64,000 nucleotides of DNA from NCBI RefSeq assembly GCF_030065545.1, contig NZ_JASJNC010000003.1:248001-312000 (forward strand), in the 5' to 3' direction. Below are positions 9,438-17,702 of this stretch, piece after piece. The stretch's first letter is position 1. Each line of letters starts with the position of its first letter. The notes below the pieces were generated by a model, which was not told where the DNA came from, made no database searches, and saw only the letters and a program-made list of their open reading frames with translations. The DNA comes from Marinicella marina. Its GTDB lineage: Bacteria; Pseudomonadota; Gammaproteobacteria; Xanthomonadales; Marinicellaceae. The position numbers and the translations under genes are program-made.

Positions 9438-9533
9438 GTTATTATTATCTTCACCCCCCAATCATAATAACATTTTTTTAACGCAACGCATAATATATCG
9501 AAGTTTTCGGTCAATTATCGACATTTTTGACCA

Positions 9534-9550
9534 GCTGTGAGAGTCACAGC
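9534..9550. promoter_or_regulatory. Inverted repeat between the EAL gene and tdk
   Basis: Perfect 7-base arms GCTGTGA and TCACAGC are separated by GAG, with CCA/TGG continuing just outside. It lies in the 161-base divergent gap, 49 bases before the tdk start. The half-sites resemble CRP/FNR-type TGTGA/TCACA, but the 3-base spacer is shorter than the 6 bases of a CRP site. It could be an operator for either gene or a small hairpin. Confidence 0.4.
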
Positions 9551-9598
9551 ATGGTCTTATTCTGTTAAAATATATCGCTTTGTAAAACACACCCCCGC

Positions 9599-10216
9599 AT
9601 GGCCAAATTGTATTTCTATTATTCCGCTATGAACGCTGGAAAAACCACACACTTGTTGCAATCGAGTCATAATTATCGAGAGCGTGGTATGCAGACATTA
9701 ATCTTGTCATCATCAATTGATGATCGTTTTGGCCAAGGAATCGTGAAATCCAGAATTGGCATTGAATCACCGTCCATCGTTTTCAACCAAAGTGAAAATT
9801 TATATGATTTGGTCTTGGCGCAAGACCCAGTCGATTGCGTGCTGGTCGATGAAGTACAATTTTTGAGCAAACCACAAGTTTATCAATTAACAGAAATTGT
9901 CGATAAAATGAACATACCAGTTTTGGCTTATGGTTTGCGCACTGATTTTCAGGGTGAGTTGTTCGAAGGCTCCCAATATTTACTGGCTTGGGCTGATGAA
10001 TTAAGAGAGTTAAAAACCATTTGTCACACCGGTCGCAAAGCCACCATGGTGGTCAGGATCGATGACAGCGGTAAAGCCATAAAATCAGGCGCTCAAATCC
10101 AAGTAGGTGGTAACGAGAGGTATGTGTCTGTTTCGCGGGCTGAATACAAGCGCATCTTTCATGACCAAGGCAGCATCAAACCCTCACAAATTTCGCTGCC
10201 CTTGGATGACATTTAA
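9599..10216 (+). CDS. tdk: Thymidine kinase (type II, Tdk)
   Basis: ATP-dependent phosphorylation of thymidine for nucleotide salvage. The 205 residues equal the E. coli length and align along their whole span: P-loop SAMNAGKTT (residues 9-17), the DDRFG segment, [10 protein letters not shown] with the catalytic Glu, [22 protein letters not shown] and [12 protein letters not shown]. The zinc-binding lasso looks altered: where E. coli has Cys-X-Cys before GRKA and Cys-Arg-Lys-His near the end, this protein has CHTGRKA and SRAE. The ATG start leaves 16 bases between tdk and fmt, so the two may be cotranscribed. Confidence 0.97.
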   Translation: MAKLYFYYSAMNAGKTTHLLQSSHNYRERGMQTLILSSSIDDRFGQGIVKSRIGIESPSIVFNQSENLYDLVLAQDPVDCVLVDEVQFLSKPQVYQLTEIVDKMNIPVLAYGLRTDFQGELFEGSQYLLAWADELRELKTICHTGRKATMVVRIDDSGKAIKSGAQIQVGGNERYVSVSRAEYKRIFHDQGSIKPSQISLPLDDI

Positions 10217-10232
10217 TATGGAGTACATGTAA

Positions 10233-11162
10233 TTGGATATTATTTTTTGTGGCACCCCTGAGTTTTCTGTTCCACCCTTGGCCGACTTGGTGGCGGCCGG
10301 TTTCAATGTCAAAGCCGTCTTCACCCAACCCGACCGACGCAAAGGCCGTGGCCAACAGGTGCAAAAAACTGCAGTAAAAATTGAAGCAGAAAAACACCAC
10401 ATCCCAGTGTATCAACCCGTCAGTTTGAAAACGCCAGATGTGGCTTCTTTGATATCTGACATGAAGCCTGATCTGATGGTGGTGGTGGCGTATGGTTTGA
10501 TCATACCGCAAAACATCTTAGACATACCCAAATGGGGCTGCTGGAACATCCATGCCTCTTTGTTACCACGATGGCGCGGCGCGGCACCGATCCACCGTGC
10601 TATTTTGACTGGGGACAAAGAAACCGGTATTGCCATCATGCAAATGGAAGCAGGACTGGATACAGGGCCAGTTTTCAACATGTACCCAACCACCATTCGT
10701 GATGATGATACTGGACAAACGTTACACGACCGCCTGAGCTTGATGGGTGGCGAAGCCATTGTCAGTTGTGTGCAACAACTAAAAGCCGGCACCCTGCCTG
10801 CCGCTCAAGCACAAAATGAAGCCGAAGCCATTTATGCCCACAAACTCGAAAAATCAGAATCGCACATTGATTGGCACCAATCAGCACAACATATTGAACA
10901 ACAAATCAGGGCATTCAACCCATGGCCTGGCTCACAAGGTTCTGTTAATGATATGAGCTTAAAGGTTTGGGCAGCTAAAGTAATAGCCTGCGAAACTAAC
11001 CAAGCGCAAGAACCAGGTACCGTGGTGATGGCGGATAAATCAACCCTTATTATCCAATGTGGTGATGGCTGCTTGAGTTTGGAGGAAGTGCAAAAAGCCG
11101 GTAAAAAGCGCATGCCAATCGCCGCCTTTATGGCGTCGAAGTCAGCTTGGTTTACGGCATGA
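10233..11162 (+). CDS. fmt: Methionyl-tRNA formyltransferase
   Basis: Formylates initiator Met-tRNA using 10-formyl-tetrahydrofolate. The 309 residues match the family (E. coli 315). The catalytic domain begins IIFCGTPEFSVPPL; the SLLPRWRGAAPIHRAI motif lies near residues 109-124, with Asn and His of the active site in WNIHAS just before, and Asp in GLDTGPV near 144. The C-terminal OB-like domain binds tRNA. The start is TTG: an in-frame TAA lies directly before it and a GGAG site 9 bases upstream. The stop overlaps the rsmB ATG (ATGA). Confidence 0.96.
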   Translation: MDIIFCGTPEFSVPPLADLVAAGFNVKAVFTQPDRRKGRGQQVQKTAVKIEAEKHHIPVYQPVSLKTPDVASLISDMKPDLMVVVAYGLIIPQNILDIPKWGCWNIHASLLPRWRGAAPIHRAILTGDKETGIAIMQMEAGLDTGPVFNMYPTTIRDDDTGQTLHDRLSLMGGEAIVSCVQQLKAGTLPAAQAQNEAEAIYAHKLEKSESHIDWHQSAQHIEQQIRAFNPWPGSQGSVNDMSLKVWAAKVIACETNQAQEPGTVVMADKSTLIIQCGDGCLSLEEVQKAGKKRMPIAAFMASKSAWFTA

Positions 11163-12415
11163 CTCAAGTCGTTAACACCCGCTATTGGGCGGCGCAAGTC
11201 ATGTATCAGGTACTCCACAAACAAGTACACTTGAAAGCTGCCATCAAAAACACCCTGCCTCAACAGATTGCCTCGCAAGACAAGGCTTGGATTCAAAACT
11301 TATGCTACCAGACCATCAGGCACCACCAGAATTTGACGGCTCGTTGGCAAAAATTCACTCCAAAGCCTGTCAAAGATGCCCTGCTAGCCGAATTACTTAC
11401 ATTGAGTGTGGCACAAAAAATCATTCTGAATACACCAGACCACGCGATTGTTAATGAAGCCATAAAAGCAGCCAAAAAACTAAAGAAACATTGGGCCACT
11501 GGTTTGATTAATAAGGTCCTTAAATTAACCATTACTGACCAAGAGTTTGCCGCAGAAAGTGAACCCATTATTTACAACCACGCTCAATGGTGGATTGATT
11601 TGTTGCGCAAGGACTGGCCTGATCACTGGCAACAAATCATCCAAGCCAATAACCAAAAGCCACCGCTGTGGATCAGAACCAACGACACCCAGACAGAACC
11701 TGCCGGAAAACAACACAATACCATTGCATCAGCCTGGTTGCTGGATGACGAAAAGGCCTCACTGGGCGAATCCCTCAAAGCGGGTAAGTTTTCAGTGCAA
11801 GATGCCGCAGCCCAATATGCTGCACTGTTATTAAAACCACAAACCGGTGAGAAAATTCTCGATGCCTGCGCGGCACCAGGAGGAAAAAGCTGTCACTTAC
11901 TGGAGCTCAATCAAGACATTGAACTGGATGTACTTGAGAAAGAGCCCAGCCGGCTCAAACTGGTGAATGAAAACCTCGATCGTTTGAACCTCAAAGCAGC
12001 CAGAGTGATTTTGGGCGATGCCACCTGTCCAAATGATTGGTTTCAATCGCCGAAGTATGACAAAATATTGTTGGATGTGCCTTGCAGTGCTGCTGGTGTG
12101 GTCAGGCGCAACCCAGACATTAAACTACTCAGAGCCCCCGAACATTTAAAACAGTTGACACAATTACAACAACAAATCCTGCAAAACATCGCTCAATTAC
12201 TGAAAGTGGGTGGTCATATTTTGTATGTCACATGCTCTGTCTTTCGTTCTGAAAATGAGCGACAAATCAAAAAATTCCTCAAAAACAACAATAATTTTAC
12301 AACAGTGCCCATGGACATAACCGCTGCTGAGCCTTGTGCCTTCGGCCAACAAATAATCACAGGTACCGACAACATGGATGGGTTTTATTATTGTTTGATG
12401 AGTCGCACCGCATGA
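11159..12415 (+). CDS. rsmB: 16S rRNA m5C967 methyltransferase
   Basis: Methylates C967 of 16S rRNA using SAM. The 418 residues include an N-terminal NusB-like RNA-binding domain (about 1-130) and a C-terminal NOL1/NOP2/Sun methyltransferase domain. Visible motifs are the SAM site LDACAAPGGKSCHLLEL, the DVPCSAAGVVRRNPDI motif with the release cysteine, and VTCSVFRSEN with the catalytic cysteine. The ATG overlaps the fmt stop by 4 bases; an upstream TTG would extend the overlap and adds nothing recognisable. fmt-rsmB is a standard pair, and coupling continues into the DUF4390 gene. Confidence 0.96.
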   Translation: MTQVVNTRYWAAQVMYQVLHKQVHLKAAIKNTLPQQIASQDKAWIQNLCYQTIRHHQNLTARWQKFTPKPVKDALLAELLTLSVAQKIILNTPDHAIVNEAIKAAKKLKKHWATGLINKVLKLTITDQEFAAESEPIIYNHAQWWIDLLRKDWPDHWQQIIQANNQKPPLWIRTNDTQTEPAGKQHNTIASAWLLDDEKASLGESLKAGKFSVQDAAAQYAALLLKPQTGEKILDACAAPGGKSCHLLELNQDIELDVLEKEPSRLKLVNENLDRLNLKAARVILGDATCPNDWFQSPKYDKILLDVPCSAAGVVRRNPDIKLLRAPEHLKQLTQLQQQILQNIAQLLKVGGHILYVTCSVFRSENERQIKKFLKNNNNFTTVPMDITAAEPCAFGQQIITGTDNMDGFYYCLMSRTA

Positions 12416-12963
12416 AAAAAATACTGACATCGGTGGTTCTGGCTATGCTATTGACATGGTTACACAACAGCCAAGCGGCCAACATCATCAGGGCTGAACA
12501 AAGCATTCAGGGCCAACAACTCATCATCAAACCCATTTACCAATTGCCCATTTCCGATAAAGTGGTGGAAGCAATCGATAACGGCATTGTCATCACATTC
12601 GTTATGCAAGTTAAGCTGTACCAAGGCATTGATTGGTGGTTTGATACAGTCATCAGTGCTGGTATTAAAACGTTTCAAGTGCGATACTTTTCTCTGGGTG
12701 GTTTGTATCAATTACACAACATCAAAACCGATGAAAAACTCAGTTTTGTCTCGCTGGATGAACTACTGAATCACCTGGGCCAAGAAATCAATTTCCAATT
12801 TCAGCTCAGCCCCAGTGTCGACTACTTTGAAACCCGCATTTTCTTGGATAAACAGGCTTTGCCCTCCATCATGCAACTACCCAATGTGTTTGACCAAGAC
12901 TGGAACTTCAACTCTGACTGGCAACGTTTTGATCTTGCACCTGCACCGACTGAAAAACCATGA
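12412..12963 (+). CDS. DUF4390 family exported protein
   Basis: Small conserved protein of unknown function that usually sits between rsmB and an NtrY-like kinase in gammaproteobacteria. A signal peptide or membrane anchor covers about residues 1-23 (KKILTSVVLAMLLTWLHNSQA). The rest is predominantly beta-strand, with the segment VRYFSLGGLYQL near the middle typical of the family. The ATG overlaps the rsmB stop and its own stop overlaps the next gene (both ATGA), so it is translated as part of the same unit. The conserved linkage suggests a periplasmic accessory to the membrane kinase; this is inference. Confidence 0.85.
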   Translation: MKKILTSVVLAMLLTWLHNSQAANIIRAEQSIQGQQLIIKPIYQLPISDKVVEAIDNGIVITFVMQVKLYQGIDWWFDTVISAGIKTFQVRYFSLGGLYQLHNIKTDEKLSFVSLDELLNHLGQEINFQFQLSPSVDYFETRIFLDKQALPSIMQLPNVFDQDWNFNSDWQRFDLAPAPTEKP

Positions 12964-15110
12964 AAGCCAAAACCATGATTCTCAATAAAAACATCCCGCT
13001 ATTATTTTTGGTGGTGGCGCTATTGAGCGCATTGTACTTATTGGGTACAGCGGTGCAAAGTGCTGAACAGTTTAACCGCATATACATTTGGCTATTTGCT
13101 GCATCGGTATTGGCTGTGGTGATACTGACCTTAATCATCATCCAGAGAATAGTTTGGTTGGTTTTAAAACGCAAAAAGAAAGAACCCGGCATTCAACTAA
13201 CAACACGCATGGTCTTAATGTTCACTGGTTTGTCTTTACCGCCGGTGATTATCCTGTATCTATTTGCCACCATGTTGGTCAATCAGTACGTTGATTCATG
13301 GTTTGATGTGGCCACTGATGCTGCCCTCAACGATGCCATTTCATTGGGTAATATATTCCTTGAGACCCAAACGGTCACTCACTTGAATACCGGCAAGGAC
13401 ATCGCCAGTGAACTGGCAGAATACGATCCGTTGAATCAAGGCATCTATTTGGATCGATTGCTAGAAAATTCTAAAGCATCGTCATTGGGTATATACGACA
13501 CAGATGGTCAACTGATCACCTCAGCATCAATTGACCCACTGAAATTTATCGCACCCAACTTGCCACAAAACACCATAAGAGAGGTCAGTAATGGCAGAAA
13601 TTATGCCCGAGTCGAGCCCACAGGCAGCGAAAGGATGCAAGTGCGTGTGGTGGTTCCTATCAGCTCAAACCGCTCCATCAATCTGGGACAAAGTCGAATT
13701 CTGCAAGGGCTGTTTTCAATCCCTGAAGAATACCGCAATTTAGCCATCAATATTGAAACCCAATTTCACGAATACGACAAACAAAACTTCCAGCGCCAAC
13801 AGTTGAAAAGTACTTTCATGATCATTTTAACCGTTGTACTTTTGATCAGTGTGTTGTTAGCGATGTTGCGCGCGTTCTCTTCTGCTCGGCGCTTGGTTGA
13901 ACCCATTAAAATGCTGTCAGAAGCCACCGATGCCATCACCCAAGGAAATTTCAGCAAAGTCATTCCGGTTGAAACCGATGATGAACTTGGTTTATTGGTA
14001 AAATCATTCAACTCTATGTCCACACAGATAGCAACCTCCAGTGCGTTGGCGCATCGTGCCCAAAGCGAAGCAGAAAACCAAAGGGCATATCTAGAAAGTG
14101 TGATGTCACATTTGACCAGCGGTGTAATCAGTATTGATAATGATTTTTTGATTCGACTCAGCAATGAATCAACCCACAAAATCCTGCACCTGGGCAAACG
14201 TTCTTTGATTAACCAAAATATTGATTACTTGGCAATGAAGAACCCAACCTTATTGCCTCTGATTGATATCATTAAGCAGAAAGTAGCGGAAAAAACCAAT
14301 TTCTGGCAACAGGAAGTGTTGATAGCAGAGGACTCATTGCGACGTGTTTTATTGGTAAGAGGCAGCCAAATCACCGACTCTGAGATGGAAGGTGGTGGTC
14401 ATGTGATTGTGTTTGACGACCAAACCATCATCAACCAAGCCCAACGCGATGCTGCCTGGAGTGAAGTGGCCAGGAGGTTAGCACATGAAGTTAAAAATCC
14501 TTTGACCCCGATTCAACTCTCAGCCGAACGGATTCACATGAGACTCAGTGGTAAATTGGGCAAAGAAGAAGATGAAATTCTGAACAGAGCCACCCAGACC
14601 ATCGTTGCTCAAGTCGAAAACTTAAAGACATTAGTCAACGCCTTCTCAGATTATGCCAAGCCACCCGAATTGAAAAAAGAATTGGGTGGACTGAACAGAC
14701 TGATCAATGAAACTGTGGATTTATTCAGTTTATCGCACCCAAGTATACAATTTACTACCGAGTTAACAGATCCTGAGCCTCGGCTGTTATTGGACCGTGG
14801 GCGCATGACTCAACTGTTAACCAACTTGATAAAAAACACCCAAGAAAGTGCCAACCAAAGGCATGTTAAAATAAACATAAGTACAGAAGTATTGGCCAAT
14901 CATTTGGTTCTTAGTATCAAAGACAACGGCAGCGGTTTCAGTCCTGACATCATTGAACATGTCTTCGAACCCTATGAAACCACCAAACAAGGAGGTTCTG
15001 GTTTGGGTTTAGCCATTGTCAAAAAAATAGTTGAAGAACACGGTGGTACAATTGAAGTAAGGAATCACCACGAAGGTGCCATCATCGAAATCAAGCTGCC
15101 TTTGGCTTGA
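12960..15110 (+). CDS. NtrY-like membrane sensor histidine kinase
   Basis: Sensor kinase of the NtrY/nitrogen-regulation type. The 716 residues contain three N-terminal membrane helices (about 12-32, 41-69, 84-107), a periplasmic or extracytoplasmic region to about 280, a fourth helix (about 284-303), a HAMP domain (about 305-360), a PAS domain (about 375-480), the H-box [11 protein letters not shown] with phospho-acceptor His509, and a HATPase domain with the N-box, DNGSGF and [12 protein letters not shown]. The sigma-54-dependent regulator NtrX that normally follows is absent; an aldehyde dehydrogenase comes next. The natural signal is unknown; redox and nitrogen have been proposed for relatives. 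Confidence 0.9.
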   Translation: MKAKTMILNKNIPLLFLVVALLSALYLLGTAVQSAEQFNRIYIWLFAASVLAVVILTLIIIQRIVWLVLKRKKKEPGIQLTTRMVLMFTGLSLPPVIILYLFATMLVNQYVDSWFDVATDAALNDAISLGNIFLETQTVTHLNTGKDIASELAEYDPLNQGIYLDRLLENSKASSLGIYDTDGQLITSASIDPLKFIAPNLPQNTIREVSNGRNYARVEPTGSERMQVRVVVPISSNRSINLGQSRILQGLFSIPEEYRNLAINIETQFHEYDKQNFQRQQLKSTFMIILTVVLLISVLLAMLRAFSSARRLVEPIKMLSEATDAITQGNFSKVIPVETDDELGLLVKSFNSMSTQIATSSALAHRAQSEAENQRAYLESVMSHLTSGVISIDNDFLIRLSNESTHKILHLGKRSLINQNIDYLAMKNPTLLPLIDIIKQKVAEKTNFWQQEVLIAEDSLRRVLLVRGSQITDSEMEGGGHVIVFDDQTIINQAQRDAAWSEVARRLAHEVKNPLTPIQLSAERIHMRLSGKLGKEEDEILNRATQTIVAQVENLKTLVNAFSDYAKPPELKKELGGLNRLINETVDLFSLSHPSIQFTTELTDPEPRLLLDRGRMTQLLTNLIKNTQESANQRHVKINISTEVLANHLVLSIKDNGSGFSPDIIEHVFEPYETTKQGGSGLGLAIVKKIVEEHGGTIEVRNHHEGAIIEIKLPLA

Positions 15111-15144
15111 TGATTTTTAAGTAAAGATAAAAAAACAACCAAAC

Positions 15145-16503
15145 ATGAAAACTCAACTGAAAAGCATGCAGGCACTGCCTCCTTTCACTCTGAACGAGAG
15201 AATCACACATTTAAAAAATCTTTCCAAAGTCATCAAACAAAGGCAAGCAGAAATCATCAGCACCATCAGCGAAGACTTCAGTCACCGCTCTGAGCATGAG
15301 TCATTGCTGGCAGAGGTTATGGTCTGCCTGGATGAAATAAATTACACCCTCAAACAGATCAAACAATGGGTCAGGGCCAAAACTTGGCATGCTGACTGGA
15401 AGTTTTTTCCATCAAAGTGCTCAATCACTCCACAACCCAAAGGCGTGGTAGGCATCATGGCACCATGGAATTACCCGTTTAATTTAGTGGTTGGACCATT
15501 GATTGCTGCCATCGCCGCAGGTAATCGAGTGATGATAAAACCCTCAGAAATCACTCCTAAAACAGCAAGTTTGACACAAACACTGATGGCTGAGGTATTT
15601 TCAGCAGATGAAGTCTATGTGGTTTTGGGTGGTGCCGAGGTGGCCAATGAATTCAGTGGCTTACCACTAGATCATATTTTATTCACTGGCTCAACCCAAG
15701 TGGGTAAAATCATCATGCGCAACGCCAGCGAAAACCTCACACCTTTGACGTTGGAATTAGGTGGTAAATCACCGGTATTGATTGGCGATGATTACAACAT
15801 CGACAAAGCAGCCAAAAGCATTGTTGCTGGTAAATGGTTCAATGCCGGACAAACTTGTTTGGCACCTGATTACATTTTGATTGATGCAGCAAGGCAAGAT
15901 GAACTCATCGAACACTTAAAAAAACACATCAACAAGGCTTTCCCAAAACCCGATGACAACCCGGACTACAGCTGTGTAGTGAACCCCAGACATCACCAGA
16001 GGCTCACGGATTTGCTCGATGGTATCGATGAACAACAAATTTACCAACTGGGTAAGGCCGGTGACAGTCGTAAAATGGCACCCACCTTGGTGGTCAATCC
16101 ACCCACCTCTCACCCGCTGATGCAAAACGAAATATTTGGCCCCATCCTTCCCATCATCACCACTGAAAACTTATCTGAGTCTATAGATTTCATTAACGCC
16201 AGAGACAAACCATTGACGCTATACCTATTCAGTAATCGCCGCGAAACCATAAAAACTATCAAAGAACAAACGCAATCAGGCTCCTTATCAATCAATGAAA
16301 CCTTGGTACATTTCGCGCAGAAAGGTCTGCCTTTTGGTGGAATTGGCCACAGTGGCATGGGCAGCTACCATGGTTACCAAGGCTTTGTTTCAATGAGCCA
16401 CATGAAATCAGTTTATTACCAATCAAAAATCAACTTCAATGACATGGTCAGAGCGCCCATCACACAATTTAAAGAAAAATTCATCGCCATGATTAATCGC
16501 TGA
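15145..16503 (+). CDS. Aldehyde dehydrogenase, coniferyl-aldehyde-dehydrogenase-like
   Basis: NAD(P)-dependent oxidation of an aldehyde to the acid. The 452 residues fit the short class typified by coniferyl aldehyde dehydrogenase and eukaryotic class 3 enzymes. Seen are the oxyanion Asn in MAPWNYPFNLVVGPL, the cofactor-binding FTGSTQVGKIIM, the general base Glu in LELGGKSP (about residue 209), the nucleophile Cys in NAGQTCLAPDY (about 243) and EIFGPILPI. It follows the kinase by 34 bases in the same direction without a visible terminator, so it may be in the same transcript. The substrate cannot be told from sequence. Confidence 0.9.
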   Translation: MKTQLKSMQALPPFTLNERITHLKNLSKVIKQRQAEIISTISEDFSHRSEHESLLAEVMVCLDEINYTLKQIKQWVRAKTWHADWKFFPSKCSITPQPKGVVGIMAPWNYPFNLVVGPLIAAIAAGNRVMIKPSEITPKTASLTQTLMAEVFSADEVYVVLGGAEVANEFSGLPLDHILFTGSTQVGKIIMRNASENLTPLTLELGGKSPVLIGDDYNIDKAAKSIVAGKWFNAGQTCLAPDYILIDAARQDELIEHLKKHINKAFPKPDDNPDYSCVVNPRHHQRLTDLLDGIDEQQIYQLGKAGDSRKMAPTLVVNPPTSHPLMQNEIFGPILPIITTENLSESIDFINARDKPLTLYLFSNRRETIKTIKEQTQSGSLSINETLVHFAQKGLPFGGIGHSGMGSYHGYQGFVSMSHMKSVYYQSKINFNDMVRAPITQFKEKFIAMINR

Positions 16504-16525
16504 GAAAAATCGCATGAATCGCAGT

Positions 16526-16555
16526 TTGTTAAATCAGCCAGTTCTGGGTTAAAAT
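16526..16555 (+). promoter_or_regulatory. Possible sigma-70 promoter of the GTPase signalling cluster
   Basis: TTGTTA and TAAAAT lie 18 bases apart in the 89-base gap before the response regulator gene. The implied start would leave a leader of about 30 bases. Assigned by eye only; the spacer is one base above the optimum. Confidence 0.4.
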
Positions 16556-16592
16556 GGATTTATAAGCACAATAATAATTGGGACATGGCAGG

Positions 16593-17279
16593 ATGAAAAT
16601 ATTTATATTAGAGGATGATGTCGATCAGGCTGAATTGATCAGTCATTGGCTGCAAGAAAAAAATCATGAATGCCAATCATTCACCAACGGCCGTGACTTC
16701 ATTGCGAAAGTACCCTATGAACAACCAGATTTGTTGGTTTTAGATTGGAACTTACCCGGCATCAGTGGGCTAGAGGTATTGAACTGGGTGCGTTCCAGTG
16801 AGTACAGTGATTTACCGGTGATCTTTGTGACCACCCGCAACCACGAAGATGACTTGGTCAGGGCTTTGGACCAAGGTGCTGACGATTATTTGGTCAAACC
16901 AATCAAACAAAGTGAACTGATTGCTCGATCTCATGCGCTGTATCGTCGCCACAACCAAGCACAAAATAAACTGGTATCAATTGAGCCTTTCACCTTTAAC
17001 CACAAAGAAGGCACCATCTCTTTTAACGGCAATGAAGTTAAACTCACAGCCAAAGAATTTCAATTGGCTAATTATTTTTTCAGTAACCAAGACCGTTTGA
17101 TTTCACGAGACTACCTGCTTGAGACCATTTGGACCAAAAGCGCCTCAATCACCACCAGAACCGTTGATACCCACATCAGCCGGTTAAGAAAAAAACTGGC
17201 TTTGGATGGTTCAACCGGTTGGAAGCTGGTCTCGGTCTATCACAAAGGTTATCGTTTGATTGAAGTCAAAACAGAATAA
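16593..17279 (+). CDS. OmpR/PhoB-family response regulator
   Basis: Two-component transcription regulator of 228 residues. The receiver domain (about 1-120) has the acidic pocket EDD (residues 7-9), phospho-acceptor Asp51 in VLDWNLPG, a Thr in FVTTRN and Lys in DYLVKP. The C-terminal winged helix (about 130-225) has LTAKEFQLANYF, a TRTVDTHISRLRKKL recognition helix and GYRL. The ATG at 16593 is chosen over an upstream TTG at 16578 because it begins directly with the receiver strand KIFILEDD. It heads a five-gene run with a coiled-coil protein, a BON/OmpA-type membrane protein, a Ras-like GTPase and a hybrid kinase; the kinase is its likely partner, though that is inference. Confidence 0.93.
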   Translation: MKIFILEDDVDQAELISHWLQEKNHECQSFTNGRDFIAKVPYEQPDLLVLDWNLPGISGLEVLNWVRSSEYSDLPVIFVTTRNHEDDLVRALDQGADDYLVKPIKQSELIARSHALYRRHNQAQNKLVSIEPFTFNHKEGTISFNGNEVKLTAKEFQLANYFFSNQDRLISRDYLLETIWTKSASITTRTVDTHISRLRKKLALDGSTGWKLVSVYHKGYRLIEVKTE

Positions 17280-17299
17280 AACAACAGGAGCAATCTAAA

Positions 17300-17695
17300 A
17301 TGTCAGATAAAAACAATGATTCTGTCGATCAAATAAGAGACATTTTGTTTGGTGAACAAACCAAAAACATAGAAAAAAAATTCGCCAAAATGGAGGCTGA
17401 CATCAACAGCCAATTCAATGCACTGAAAAAGCAATTGGAAGCCATCAATAAACAACTCAGCGCCAACATGAAAAGCATGGAAAATGCCAACAACAAGAGC
17501 CTTGATAATCTACAGGCAGATCACAGCGACCGCATGCAAGCGATTGAGCAGGAATTAAAAAACCGCATCATAGAAACAGAAGCCAGCATCCTCGGTGAGT
17601 TACAAGAGAAATCGAACGATTTAGATCACAGATTGACCCACCGCAATGACTTATCTGAGCTGCTAAGAAAAATGGCTGATCAGATTTCAGAGTAA
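17300..17695 (+). CDS. Small coiled-coil protein in the GTPase cluster
   Basis: I do not recognise a named family. The 131 residues are almost entirely helical and strongly charged, with heptad-like spacing of Leu, Met and Ile from about residue 20 to 125 (for example FNALKKQLEAINKQLSANMK). There is no signal peptide or membrane helix, so it should be cytosolic. An AGGAG site precedes the ATG, and it ends 7 bases before the OmpA-type gene. Its position suggests a scaffold or oligomerising partner for the GTPase, the membrane protein or the regulator; no function is demonstrated by sequence. Confidence 0.8.
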   Translation: MSDKNNDSVDQIRDILFGEQTKNIEKKFAKMEADINSQFNALKKQLEAINKQLSANMKSMENANNKSLDNLQADHSDRMQAIEQELKNRIIETEASILGELQEKSNDLDHRLTHRNDLSELLRKMADQISE

Positions 17696-17702
17696 TTTCA
17701 AA

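Noticed and set aside
11147-11158. Longer rsmB start at a TTG inside fmt
   Set aside because: The ATG overlapping the fmt stop is the usual coupling and the family begins there.
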